Positions 13,586 through 21,982 of a DNA stretch of 24,123 bases are shown piece by piece. Position 1 is the first letter of the stretch. Each line of letters starts with the position of its first letter. Below the pieces are notes generated by a model. That model saw only the letters and a program-made list of their open reading frames with translations. It was not told the DNA's origin and did no database searches. Both the position numbers and the translations under genes were made by a program. This DNA is from Nitrospinota bacterium (GTDB lineage: Bacteria; Nitrospinota_A; JADGAW01): assembly GCA_015231815.1 (NCBI GenBank), contig JADGAW010000009.1:1-24123 (forward strand), written 5' to 3'.

Positions 13586-14626
13586 ATGAAACTAAAAAGA
13601 AGAATAAAGCTTGCTCTCGCCAAACAGTTTTTAGGATATTGTAGCCACCTCTCCTTTGCTCTAAGTATTCGTTCCAATAAAATGATTGAACCATGTGCCT
13701 GCATGAGTACAAACGTTAAATCAGAATTACTTCCTTTTGAGAAAAACAGTTTTATTACAGTATTAAATGCTCCTCTCTACAAAAACAGCAGGAATTTTAT
13801 TAACGGAAGAAATCATAACGAACCAGTTTTTAGCATCTGTAAAAGCTGTAGATTAAAAGAGCATACCAGATATCCTTTCATTACATTAAAGTCATTTACC
13901 GTAGCATTATCAGGAATAAGTTTTAGCGGTAAATTGAAAAAAATTAAAAATCTAATTCAAATACTTTTTGAAGCTTTTATGAAAAAAGAAGCCATAACAG
14001 CAGCACCAATTTATGCAAACATAGACCCTGTTAATGCATGTAACTTAGAATGTCCTTTCTGTGTTGTTGGAGCAGGAGACGATATTTTCGAGAAAGAACT
14101 TCTTAAGATTGAGGACTTCAAAGAAATAATGCAGGAAATAGGTCCATACCTTTTTCACCTTTCTTTATATCGTTATGGGGAACCTTTTCTTCACCCCAAA
14201 ATATTTGAAATGATAGCAGAAGCAAAAAAGTATGGAATATATGTTCATATAAGTACAAATTTATTGCTATTGGACGAGATTAAAATAAAGAAGTTAGTTG
14301 AAGCAAAACCTGACCAAATCATCGCTTGTGCTGATGGAGTAAATCAAGAAACGTATCAAAAGTATCGTAGAAAAGGAGATTATGCTCTCTTTATTAAAAA
14401 TCTTACGTTACTTTCCCAAGAAATTAATAAACAACGTGCAAATATTGAGCTTAAATGGCAGTTTCTTGTTTTTGGATATAACGAACATCAAATTAAGGAA
14501 GCAGAAGAAATTGCAACCAAAATTGGTGCGGCGTTTTCTGCTGAAGCAGCATATATCAATGGAGACGATGAAGAGTATAAGGAGTTTATACCTTCAAAAA
14601 AAGCTTATACCTTGAATGATGAATAG
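13586..14626 (+). CDS. Radical SAM protein with an N-terminal SPASM-like segment
   Basis: The radical SAM core begins near residue 143: the [4Fe-4S] cluster cysteines are Cys152, Cys156 and Cys159 in NACNLECPFCVVG, and YGEP (197-200) corresponds to the GGEP SAM-binding motif. Such proteins with nearby glycosyltransferases usually carry a C-terminal SPASM domain for extra Fe-S clusters. Here the C-terminus ends soon after the core (346 residues), while residues about 33-92 read like a SPASM tail: EPCACM (35-40), a leucine/proline segment resembling 'eIWNsp.Y..lR' (56-69), then ICKSCRL (84-90). The order is therefore inverted. The gene is nine bases upstream of the next glycosyltransferase and is surely co-transcribed. 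Substrate is unknown; a glycan- or peptide-modifying role is an inference. No clear Shine-Dalgarno sequence precedes the ATG. Confidence 0.82.
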   Translation: MKLKRRIKLALAKQFLGYCSHLSFALSIRSNKMIEPCACMSTNVKSELLPFEKNSFITVLNAPLYKNSRNFINGRNHNEPVFSICKSCRLKEHTRYPFITLKSFTVALSGISFSGKLKKIKNLIQILFEAFMKKEAITAAPIYANIDPVNACNLECPFCVVGAGDDIFEKELLKIEDFKEIMQEIGPYLFHLSLYRYGEPFLHPKIFEMIAEAKKYGIYVHISTNLLLLDEIKIKKLVEAKPDQIIACADGVNQETYQKYRRKGDYALFIKNLTLLSQEINKQRANIELKWQFLVFGYNEHQIKEAEEIATKIGAAFSAEAAYINGDDEEYKEFIPSKKAYTLNDE

Positions 14627-14635
14627 ACATTACTT

Positions 14636-16336
14636 ATGAGACTCTTATATCTAATCTCACGCTTTTTTATTGGATTATTTCAGCTTGATTTTAAAGTAAC
14701 CTTTGTAAAAGCGTTACGAAAAATTGCCCTCTATCTGCTTCCCTTTTACTATGAAAGACATAAATATTCTGTTCAAAGAGTTGTAACAAGGAATGAAAAA
14801 AGATTAAAAACCCTTGGAGAAAAATCCAGAAAGAGTATTGAAGGTGAGACAGTAAGTGTATTCATCGTTATTCATTGCAGAGGAGGTCAATATTTGCAAC
14901 AAACCCTCGACTCAATAAACCAAAGTAACAGTAAACCTGTGTCAATTTTTCTGTTAAATTACAGGAAAAACCATGAACTTAAGTCAGATATTCCATTGTT
15001 CCATGATGCAACAAATTCCAAAAAAGGGATTCTTCTTTTTATGAGCGAAGGGGATATTCTTCATCATGAAGCAACAAGTCTTATTTATTCTTACGTAACC
15101 CGTTTTTCCTATACTATTGTTTATTCCGATACTGATTTTCTTGATTCTACGGGAAAAAGACTATACCCACAATATTTTCCGGATTGGTCACCGGAACTCT
15201 TTTATTCCCGTCCATACTTCCTAAACTTCTTTGCTCTTAATGCAACTGATTTCACAATAAATTTAGATAAACTCACTCAATCTTTTTACGCTGAATTATT
15301 AAGAGTTGTTTTTGCCGTAATGAAGACAAACTACAAGATTGGTCATATTTCAGAAATACTATTTTCCCGCCTTGAAGAAACTCCAGAATATTTTGATTCC
15401 CATAATGCCATAAAAGAAGTGTTGTCGGAACATGTTTCGTTACCCGTAGATGATGGATTAATTTATAAAAGCTACAGGGTTCGTTATAAAGTTCAGGATA
15501 ACACTATGGTTTCCATCATAATTCCAACAAGAGATAAGGTTGATTTTTTGCGAACCTGTGTTGACTCAGTTCTGAGATTTACCCAAACGGTTTCTTTTGA
15601 AATTATTGTTGTTGATAATAATAGTGAGGAAAAAGATACTTTTACCTATTTTGAAGAAATAAAAAAGAGAGATAATGTCGATGTTTTATCCTATCCAGGG
15701 GATTTCAACTATTCTGCAATTAATAATTTTGCGGTTCAAAAAGCCCAAGGAAATGTTCTGCTTTTTCTCAATAATGATGTTGAAGTTCTCAATGAAGAAT
15801 GGATTCATGCATTATTGGAACATGCAACTAGAAAAGAAATAGGTGCTGTTGGAGGACTTTTGTTATATCCAAACCAGACCGTACAACATGCAGGTGTTGT
15901 CATGGGACTTAACGGTTTGGTGGATCACATTCAGCGTCATGAAAATTCTCATGATGAAGGTTACTGTGCCTATTTAAAACTTATAAGGAACTTTTCAGCA
16001 GTAACTGGTGCCTGTATGATGGTTGAGAAGTCTAAATTTAACCGGGTTAACGGTTTTAATGAAGACACCTTGCATGTTGAGTACAATGATGTGGATTTAT
16101 GTCTCAAACTCCTTCAGGTTGGTTATCGTAATGTATATACCCCGTTTTGTAAGTTAATTCACCATGAATTCGTAAGCAGGAAAAAAGCGTTTGAATCAAC
16201 AAATGAAACTGAATATCTTAGGTCAACATGGAAAGCCCTCATTGAACATGACCCTATGTTTAATAAAAACCTTACACTTTATTCTAACTGCTATGATTTA
16301 AATTTTTTCCTTAATGAAGATGTAGGTATCAAATAA
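14636..16336 (+). CDS. Tandem GT2 glycosyltransferase with a degenerate first domain
   Basis: The 566-residue protein holds two GT-A modules. The second (about 291-530) looks intact: VSIIIPTRDK (292-301), VVDNNS (325-330), the FNYSAINNFAV donor segment (357-367), LLFLNND (375-381), and the acidic acceptor motif in GFNEDTLHVEYNDVDLC with histidines 509-510. The first module (about 73-270) is shortened: the metal site that reads LDHDD in the related 17695-20622 protein is here MSEGD (136-140), and the donor-loop helix before it is largely missing, although IVYSDTDFLD (161-170) and PDWSPEL remain. It probably no longer binds sugar nucleotide. The N-terminus is hydrophobic and basic (1-45), perhaps membrane-associated. 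It follows the radical SAM gene by nine bases; no Shine-Dalgarno sequence. Confidence 0.87.
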   Translation: MRLLYLISRFFIGLFQLDFKVTFVKALRKIALYLLPFYYERHKYSVQRVVTRNEKRLKTLGEKSRKSIEGETVSVFIVIHCRGGQYLQQTLDSINQSNSKPVSIFLLNYRKNHELKSDIPLFHDATNSKKGILLFMSEGDILHHEATSLIYSYVTRFSYTIVYSDTDFLDSTGKRLYPQYFPDWSPELFYSRPYFLNFFALNATDFTINLDKLTQSFYAELLRVVFAVMKTNYKIGHISEILFSRLEETPEYFDSHNAIKEVLSEHVSLPVDDGLIYKSYRVRYKVQDNTMVSIIIPTRDKVDFLRTCVDSVLRFTQTVSFEIIVVDNNSEEKDTFTYFEEIKKRDNVDVLSYPGDFNYSAINNFAVQKAQGNVLLFLNNDVEVLNEEWIHALLEHATRKEIGAVGGLLLYPNQTVQHAGVVMGLNGLVDHIQRHENSHDEGYCAYLKLIRNFSAVTGACMMVEKSKFNRVNGFNEDTLHVEYNDVDLCLKLLQVGYRNVYTPFCKLIHHEFVSRKKAFESTNETEYLRSTWKALIEHDPMFNKNLTLYSNCYDLNFFLNEDVGIK

Positions 16337-16390
16337 TTCCTTTAAGTTTTTATGAAGTAGTGCAACCGTGTTTGCTGAAATAGAAACAAA

Positions 16391-17602
16391 TTATTCTGAA
16401 CAAATAACCGAGGTCCCTACTGTTTGAAGAATTGTGTTTTCATTATTTATGCCGGCAAGAAATAATTGATAGTTACCAACAGGAACATATCGAAAGATTG
16501 CTTTGCATTCAAAACCTGTATTTAACATTCTTTTATTATCATAACAGGTAGCAACATCTTCACGTTCCTTTCCATAGTTTACAGGTATAAAGAAGCTATC
16601 TTTATTGATACTGTTCTTAAGAAAAGTAAACTTATTAAAGGGGTAGGTGTCGAAAAAGGATTCTTTCCTGATTATGAGATATACCTCTTCAAAGGTATTG
16701 TCACTGGTAAGGTTATAACACCACCCTCTTATCTCTGCATTTTCACTTTTTCTTACCTGAAAAGAACTTTCACCAGACAGAGAGTTACCATTAATCGTAT
16801 CAATCACCATAAGAGCCTTGCTCTTCGAGCAAAAACTTGATGGCATATTGTCTCCCAAAGGCTGAAAAGAAATTCCACTTTCTTGTTCTCCTTGTTCACT
16901 ATTAGAAATAAATGGCTTCGATTCTTTCTGTAAAATGACAAAATACTCGTGTTTATTATCATCTCCTCCTGATTCAAACAGAAAATGTGCATTAATCCCA
17001 AGCAAGGGAATGATTTTAAAAAGGTGCTCTCTGAAACTCGTAGAATCCCATACATGAGCATGTTCCAACCGTTCCCTGACATTATTAATCGCCTGTATTG
17101 TTTCTGTTTTGCTTTTGAAAACCTCCGGATGAACATGAGCAAGGAAATCAACATAATGGTCATCATTTACTTCACTAACATTTTTATAATAATCAGTAAG
17201 AATATGCTCATATGAAGTCAGAGGTCTATTTTTATCGAAAGTAAACCTTTTGTCTGGAATGGAAAGAATGAATTTACCGTTTGCATTTAAGCCTTTCCAT
17301 ATATTTTCAATAACTTTAATGGGGTTCGCAACATGTTCAAGAACATGGTTGAGAATAACAAAATCAAACGTTTTCCCCGTTATTTCCGGAAGGTCTTGTC
17401 TTTCAATATTACCAATATAATCTGGTTTTTTTATTGAACCAGCAGCTAACTCTGAAAATTTATTTTCTAAAGTGTCAACGGGTTCAACATCAAGGTACTC
17501 AACTCGGCATTTAGCATTGTCAATTGGCAGTGGGTTGTGTAAAGCCCCTATTTCAATACCATTTCCAGATAGAACTTTATTTACTTTTTCTCTGTGTTTC
17601 AT
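16391..17602 (-). CDS. SAM-dependent methyltransferase with C-terminal beta-rich domain
   Basis: Residues 1-228 are a class I methyltransferase: the SAM-binding loop is IEIGALHNPLP (16-26), an unusual but recurring variant, the acidic residue after strand 2 is in YLDVEP (36-41), and FDFVILNHVLEHVANP (79-94) is the motif-IV/post-motif region. Residues about 262-402 form a separate domain with the pattern VIDTINGN, IRGWCYN, EVYLII, YGKEREDVATCY and NTGFECKAIF; I have seen this type of beta-sandwich appended to surface-glycan enzymes, but cannot name the family with certainty. The likely role is O-methylation of a sugar in the island's glycan. The start has no Shine-Dalgarno sequence, and the gene lies downstream of the sulfotransferase-GT gene on the same strand, 92 bases away. 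Confidence 0.83.
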   Translation of the reverse strand: MKHREKVNKVLSGNGIEIGALHNPLPIDNAKCRVEYLDVEPVDTLENKFSELAAGSIKKPDYIGNIERQDLPEITGKTFDFVILNHVLEHVANPIKVIENIWKGLNANGKFILSIPDKRFTFDKNRPLTSYEHILTDYYKNVSEVNDDHYVDFLAHVHPEVFKSKTETIQAINNVRERLEHAHVWDSTSFREHLFKIIPLLGINAHFLFESGGDDNKHEYFVILQKESKPFISNSEQGEQESGISFQPLGDNMPSSFCSKSKALMVIDTINGNSLSGESSFQVRKSENAEIRGWCYNLTSDNTFEEVYLIIRKESFFDTYPFNKFTFLKNSINKDSFFIPVNYGKEREDVATCYDNKRMLNTGFECKAIFRYVPVGNYQLFLAGINNENTILQTVGTSVICSE

Positions 17603-17694
17603 TACATAAGGTTAAATTGTCTTTGAAAGGTCGTAATTTCTTTTCATGGCAAAAGATTTTTTTTTATTTCGTTACAGTAAGTTCTAATAGAAGA

Positions 17695-20622
17695 TTATAT
17701 CCGTGGTGGCCATGCAAAAGTAAAATTCTCGTAATCCAACGTTAAATTCGGACTATAAGCAGGGTCGTTTAATAATTTTTCCCCCCAGCGTTTTTGCATA
17801 TAGAGTACTTCTTTAGAAAAGCGTGTTTTTTTTTCTAGTGTATCCTCAGTACCTCTTGAAGCTGATTCATGATGGTAGAGTTCTGCATATGGAGTCCATA
17901 TATTTCGGTAGCCCGCATCTCGTACTTTCAGGCAAAAATCAACATCATTGAATGCAATTGAAAGATTCTCCTCATCAAAACCTCCAACTTGTTCATAAAT
18001 GCTTTTCTTAATCAAAAGACATGCTGCTGTAACAGCCGATAATGTTTGGATTAACGTTGCTCTGTAGAAGTAACCAGGTTCATTACGTGGTAAGTATTTA
18101 TGTGAATGACCTGCCACACCTCCCAGTCCGGTAATTACCCCTCCGTGCTGTAAAGTATTATCTGGATACCATAACCGTGCACCCACACAACCAACCTCAG
18201 GTTGAATTGCTAGACTAACCATCTCATTCAGCCAGTTTTCTGAAATAACTTCAATATCGTTATTTAGAAGTAATATATACTCACTTTTTACTTCAGATAC
18301 CGCTTTATTATTGAGTGCTGAAAAGTTAAAAGGTCGTTTATCGGATTGAACCTTAACCTTTTCATTCTTTGAAATGGTATCAAAGTATGCTAAAGTCTCA
18401 GGATCATCGCTATTGTTATCCACAATTAATATCTCATAATTAGGGTACAAGGTTTTTGCAATAATACTACTAATGCTTTGCTTAATTAACCTTAAACCAT
18501 TATAGGTAGGGATGATGATAGTAATAAGGGGGGTGGAAGTTAATTCATAGTGAATCCGATACATGCCGAAATTGAGCAGTTCTGCTTTAGCTGATACTTT
18601 CAACCTCTTAAAGTGATCATCTAAGGCACGTACTCCGGCAGACAATGCATAATTTTTTTCATTTCCCGCTAAGGCTGTACTTCCAGGATGAATTCGCCAA
18701 TGATAGAGTACCTTAGGGATGTGAACAATCTCCTCAGAAGATACATTTTCTATACAGCGTAATGCCAAATCATAATCCTGTGCACCTTCTAAACCTTTGC
18801 GAAAACCACCTGAGCTTTTTATTAAGGATGTTTTATACACCGCTAAGTGGCAAATATAATTATGGGAAAGTAATAAGTCAGGATTTAAATCAGGTTTAAA
18901 GTAAGGTTGCTGTCGGTGACCATTTTCGTCAACCTTATCTTCATCCGAATAAATCAAGCTCGCATGAGGGCTCCTCAAAATCTCTCTGACAACATAAAAT
19001 AAAGCATGTTCCGATAATAAGTCATCATGATCCAGAAGCGCAACAAACCCACCAGAAACAATTTCCAAAGCACTGTTCGATGCCTGTGAAATATGCCCGT
19101 TTTCTTTCCGAAAAACTATTTTTATACGAGAATCATTTTTGCTATATTCCTCCAAAACAGGCCTTAATGAGGAGTCTGTTGATGCATCATCAGCAATACA
19201 TAACTCCCAGTTTTCATAAACCTGTTTTTTTACAGACTCGATTGCCTGAATTAACAATTCCAGTTTGGAATTATAGGTAGGCATAATGATAGAGATTAAT
19301 GGTTTTTCTTCCCATTGAGCAATCTCATTTTGCATTTGCTTACGGGCATCATCTGTAAGAGTGTCATAAAGCCTTATCCATTCAGAATAGTCCTTTCCGG
19401 TCTCTTCTAATATAAGGCGAGTGAAATGTTCCTTTAAACCTTTAATACCCTCATTTCGAAAAATATTTAGGTTTTTTTTAAGCGAAAAAAACTTTTTTTT
19501 TCGTTTCGAAATAAGTGCAATATTTTTCCATTGTACAGAAACAAAGCGGATTGGTGCCGTAAGTTTCCAGGAGGTTGAATTAATAAACCCATCAATTACT
19601 GCATCACGGGCAATCACAGCATTACGCTGCTGTTCTACAATTTTTTCAAACTCATTGCAGTGGAGTTGTAACTCATGTGATAACTTTTCTTTTTCATTAA
19701 TTACTTCTCTTAGGTGACACTCAACCTCCTCCATCCATTTCACCTTCTTTTGCTCACGAATTAAAAGGTTTGTGTCTGCTATGGCAGGTAATAATAGTTC
19801 CATACTACGGTTAAATGTTTCCCGAATATCATCTATTACTCTTTGGTCTTCAATACTTATTTCACCATTAACACTTGATCGCACCAATATTTCATATATA
19901 TTTCTGATTAATTCTGGCATATTATCAGAATGTTTTTTACAGTGATGCAACGTAGGTGAAATCAATGCGTCAAGTGCTTTTTGACTTTCCTGTGAAGGGG
20001 CAGTCCAGGAAACATTAAGTCTCTCTGAAACAATTTGCATGGTTGTATGACTATCCTTAAGAAGTTCATCATAGTTTATAAATACCCGCTTCTTCCCTCT
20101 TGATTCTATCTCACCCTCAAGTATGTGAAGTATCCAAAGCAAATATCCCCTTGAAACATCGAGTTTATCCCGGTGATGAAGAGACATTGCCACTTCCTCG
20201 GGGTGACGAAAAACAATAATTGTTGCCGGGGAAACACCTAATTCATCAAAAAGAGAAAACCAAAGTGGCATAAGACGACACATCCTTGGATCTTTGACTC
20301 CCCAAAGAGAACTATTTTTAAAATCCTTGTTAATAATATCAATTAACTTTTTGCGAAAGGGAAGCACAACATTGAGATTCCACCATTCTTTTGGCAAAGG
20401 TCTAAGGTCGTCCCAACTATATCCTAGTGCAGAAAGAAGATTGTCATGTACATCAACAATACCCTGATGCTCAAAATATCCTTTGTCGTTTTCACCTTCT
20501 TTTGCAGGCATAAGTTCAGAGCCAAGGTTTACCCCCATACACTGTAAAGCACCTGTTATGGCAGAGGTTCCACTACGGTGCATACCAAGGACAACAATAG
20601 ATTTATTGTTTGTATGTTGCAT
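17695..20622 (-). CDS. Sulfotransferase-GT2-GT2 fusion protein
   Basis: Counted from the ATG at 20622 (975 residues): a sulfotransferase domain (about 8-255) with the 5'-phosphosulfate loop GMHRSGTSA (13-21) and the 3'-phosphate motif in FRHPEEVAMSL (138-148); a coiled-coil linker (about 292-345) ending in the STSWKLTAPIR segment (349-359) often seen joining glycosyltransferase modules; GT-A module one (442-650) with LDHDD (530-534), IYSDEDK and AQDYD (614-618); and GT-A module two (698-930) with LLNND (785-789) and the FNDVDFCLK acceptor motif. It would transfer two sugars and a sulfate from PAPS onto one glycan. A GTG at 20670 would add 16 residues; neither start has a Shine-Dalgarno sequence, and I prefer the ATG because the sulfotransferase fold begins immediately after it. 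Confidence 0.86.
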   Translation of the reverse strand: MQHTNNKSIVVLGMHRSGTSAITGALQCMGVNLGSELMPAKEGENDKGYFEHQGIVDVHDNLLSALGYSWDDLRPLPKEWWNLNVVLPFRKKLIDIINKDFKNSSLWGVKDPRMCRLMPLWFSLFDELGVSPATIIVFRHPEEVAMSLHHRDKLDVSRGYLLWILHILEGEIESRGKKRVFINYDELLKDSHTTMQIVSERLNVSWTAPSQESQKALDALISPTLHHCKKHSDNMPELIRNIYEILVRSSVNGEISIEDQRVIDDIRETFNRSMELLLPAIADTNLLIREQKKVKWMEEVECHLREVINEKEKLSHELQLHCNEFEKIVEQQRNAVIARDAVIDGFINSTSWKLTAPIRFVSVQWKNIALISKRKKKFFSLKKNLNIFRNEGIKGLKEHFTRLILEETGKDYSEWIRLYDTLTDDARKQMQNEIAQWEEKPLISIIMPTYNSKLELLIQAIESVKKQVYENWELCIADDASTDSSLRPVLEEYSKNDSRIKIVFRKENGHISQASNSALEIVSGGFVALLDHDDLLSEHALFYVVREILRSPHASLIYSDEDKVDENGHRQQPYFKPDLNPDLLLSHNYICHLAVYKTSLIKSSGGFRKGLEGAQDYDLALRCIENVSSEEIVHIPKVLYHWRIHPGSTALAGNEKNYALSAGVRALDDHFKRLKVSAKAELLNFGMYRIHYELTSTPLITIIIPTYNGLRLIKQSISSIIAKTLYPNYEILIVDNNSDDPETLAYFDTISKNEKVKVQSDKRPFNFSALNNKAVSEVKSEYILLLNNDIEVISENWLNEMVSLAIQPEVGCVGARLWYPDNTLQHGGVITGLGGVAGHSHKYLPRNEPGYFYRATLIQTLSAVTAACLLIKKSIYEQVGGFDEENLSIAFNDVDFCLKVRDAGYRNIWTPYAELYHHESASRGTEDTLEKKTRFSKEVLYMQKRWGEKLLNDPAYSPNLTLDYENFTFAWPPRI

Positions 20623-20760
20623 AAAATATTCGTTTACTTTTCTATTTTTAAATTGAATGATGCCAACCACACCAAGAGCGTTAAAGAAGGCTGGGGGATT
20701 AAAAAGTTCAACAGGAAATTCTTTTACATTAAAAAGCTTTTTTCATGTTTCTCATTCTTA

Positions 20761-20955
20761 TCAATATCCTGAAATATGGTTGTGCCAGTTAAATCCGGGG
20801 ATTTTTTCTAGTTCTTCCCTTGACATCTTTGCTTTTACCTCTTCAGGAACTTCGCTGATATGTTTATATTTTCCCGCACTTCGATTATCTTCAGAGTCAG
20901 AACATGAAATAATCATAAGGCTTAAAAATATGAGTGTTGCAAGAATTTTTTTCAT
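20761..20955 (-). CDS. Small putative lipoprotein
   Basis: The 64-residue product has a lipoprotein signal peptide: Lys2-Lys3, a hydrophobic core (4-16) and a lipobox-like IIS-Cys18, so the mature lipoprotein would be 47 residues. The mature part is hydrophilic, with EVPEEVKAKMSREELEKIPGF forming a likely short amphipathic helix and a C-terminal WHNHISGY. I do not recognise a family. The residue after the lipid-modified cysteine is serine, which would favour outer-membrane sorting under the E. coli rule. A TATAAT exists on the minus strand at 21031-21026, about 70 bases upstream, and there is no Shine-Dalgarno sequence. It is separated from the sulfotransferase gene by 138 bases. The signal peptide makes it a credible gene despite its size. 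Confidence 0.65.
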   Translation of the reverse strand: MKKILATLIFLSLMIISCSDSEDNRSAGKYKHISEVPEEVKAKMSREELEKIPGFNWHNHISGY

Positions 20956-21098
20956 CTATGTATTAATAATAAATTAGTAAAAGGTGGCTTGTTTTTTCTT
21001 TAGCAATTTTTTTCTAGAGAGCATTATTATAAACAAGATTAAGAGTTTATTTAATTTTAAATGCTTTGCAGGCTTTCTCGTAATTACCTATTGGGGAA

Positions 21099-21126
21099 AT
21101 GACAACGAAAGAATATAGGTTGTCAT
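21099..21126. other. Hairpin in the 274-base gap between the lipoprotein and the cysteine-rich protein gene
   Basis: ATGACAAC and GTTGTCAT form a perfect eight-base stem around a 12-base loop. There is no T-run on either side, so it is a poor intrinsic terminator for the minus-strand gene ending at 21230; an operator or a structured RNA element are alternatives. I see nothing else of note in 20956-21229 apart from the weak promoter mentioned for the lipoprotein. Confidence 0.35.
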
Positions 21127-21229
21127 AGTTCTAAACTTTGACAAATAAAAAAGAAGAACTCAAATCGTATCAGGAAAATGAACTTTAAAAGTGATTTACC
21201 GTGGATGAACAATAAACTCACGAAAGGCT

Positions 21230-21916
21230 TTAATGTATTCTTGCAAAGTTTCCACAACCTGGAATCCCGCTCTTTTTTGCTTGATCCACAAGAAAATTTA
21301 TTTCTTTTTGAGCATTAATATATGCAAGAGTTGCCTCGCTTTCCCTCTTATCTTTAATGGTTCTCTGGCATTCAGCAAGTTTAACAAGATTGCGTTTGTA
21401 CTGTTTACAGATTGATATTATTTGAGCCGACATGAAAATCGTTACGTTATGTTTTTCCATCGGAAGTCTATACCGACTAAAACAGGCATCACAGTCGGAT
21501 TTTCTGGTAAAGGCATTTGATAGATTCTTACATCTTGAAGAAGGCTCTTGAATACAGGATTTTTGTGACATACTTATTGTATAACACTGCAAGGATTCAT
21601 CTAAGCTAACCTCTTCTGCTGTATCTTTAATAGGATTTCTGTAATTTACCGTTTCAGATACTTCTTCGGTTCTATTATTAATGCCTTGGTGTCCAGTGAG
21701 TCCTCTTCCACCAGTTGAGGGGGTGTGAATTTCGCTCTTAATGTTATTTTTACCTGATTCGCACTCTTTTTTCCTTTCCACACAAAGCTTGAATTGTCCT
21801 TTGTTCTTAATTGTGCATTCATGGAATTCTTTAAAGCATTTCATATCGACCGCATGAGCATTGACCGCAAATAATGCAAGAGTCAATATGGTAGCAATGG
21901 GCAAAAAAAAGTTCAT
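21230..21916 (-). CDS. Exported cysteine-rich protein of unknown family
   Basis: The 228-residue protein starts with a Sec signal peptide (hydrophobic 3-19, cleavage after AHA at 22). The mature part has 12 cysteines (27, 34, 45, 52, 111, 121, 129, 142, 145, 170, 183, 221). The first four form a twin CX6C pattern separated by ten residues, reminiscent of a disulfide-stapled helical hairpin; a CDAC motif is at 142-145. A low-complexity linker rich in Gly, Thr and Glu (about 55-105) separates the two halves. I do not recognise the family, and no catalytic motif is visible. Its periplasmic location and even number of cysteines suggest a disulfide-bonded structural or binding protein. No Shine-Dalgarno sequence precedes the ATG; a perfect hairpin lies just upstream at 21934-21960. 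Confidence 0.7.
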   Translation of the reverse strand: MNFFLPIATILTLALFAVNAHAVDMKCFKEFHECTIKNKGQFKLCVERKKECESGKNNIKSEIHTPSTGGRGLTGHQGINNRTEEVSETVNYRNPIKDTAEEVSLDESLQCYTISMSQKSCIQEPSSRCKNLSNAFTRKSDCDACFSRYRLPMEKHNVTIFMSAQIISICKQYKRNLVKLAECQRTIKDKRESEATLAYINAQKEINFLVDQAKKSGIPGCGNFARIH

Positions 21917-21933
21917 AATAGTTTTTCTTATAT

Positions 21934-21960
21934 AACAATAACGCTGCTTTTGTTATTGTT
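21934..21960. repeat. Perfect inverted repeat between the MORN gene and the cysteine-rich protein gene
   Basis: AACAATAAC (21934-21942) and GTTATTGTT (21952-21960) are perfect complements around a nine-base loop. On the minus strand the hairpin ends 17 bases before the ATG at 21916 and begins 22 bases after the MORN stop. It may be a weak AT-rich terminator for the MORN gene or a control element for the next one. Confidence 0.45.
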
Positions 21961-21982
21961 TTGTAATGAACAAAAAGTACAA

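Noticed and set aside
21178..21318. A 46-codon plus-strand frame preceded by AGGA
   Set aside because: It runs antisense into the 3' end of the cysteine-rich protein gene, lacks a -10 box at the right distance, and resembles no family.
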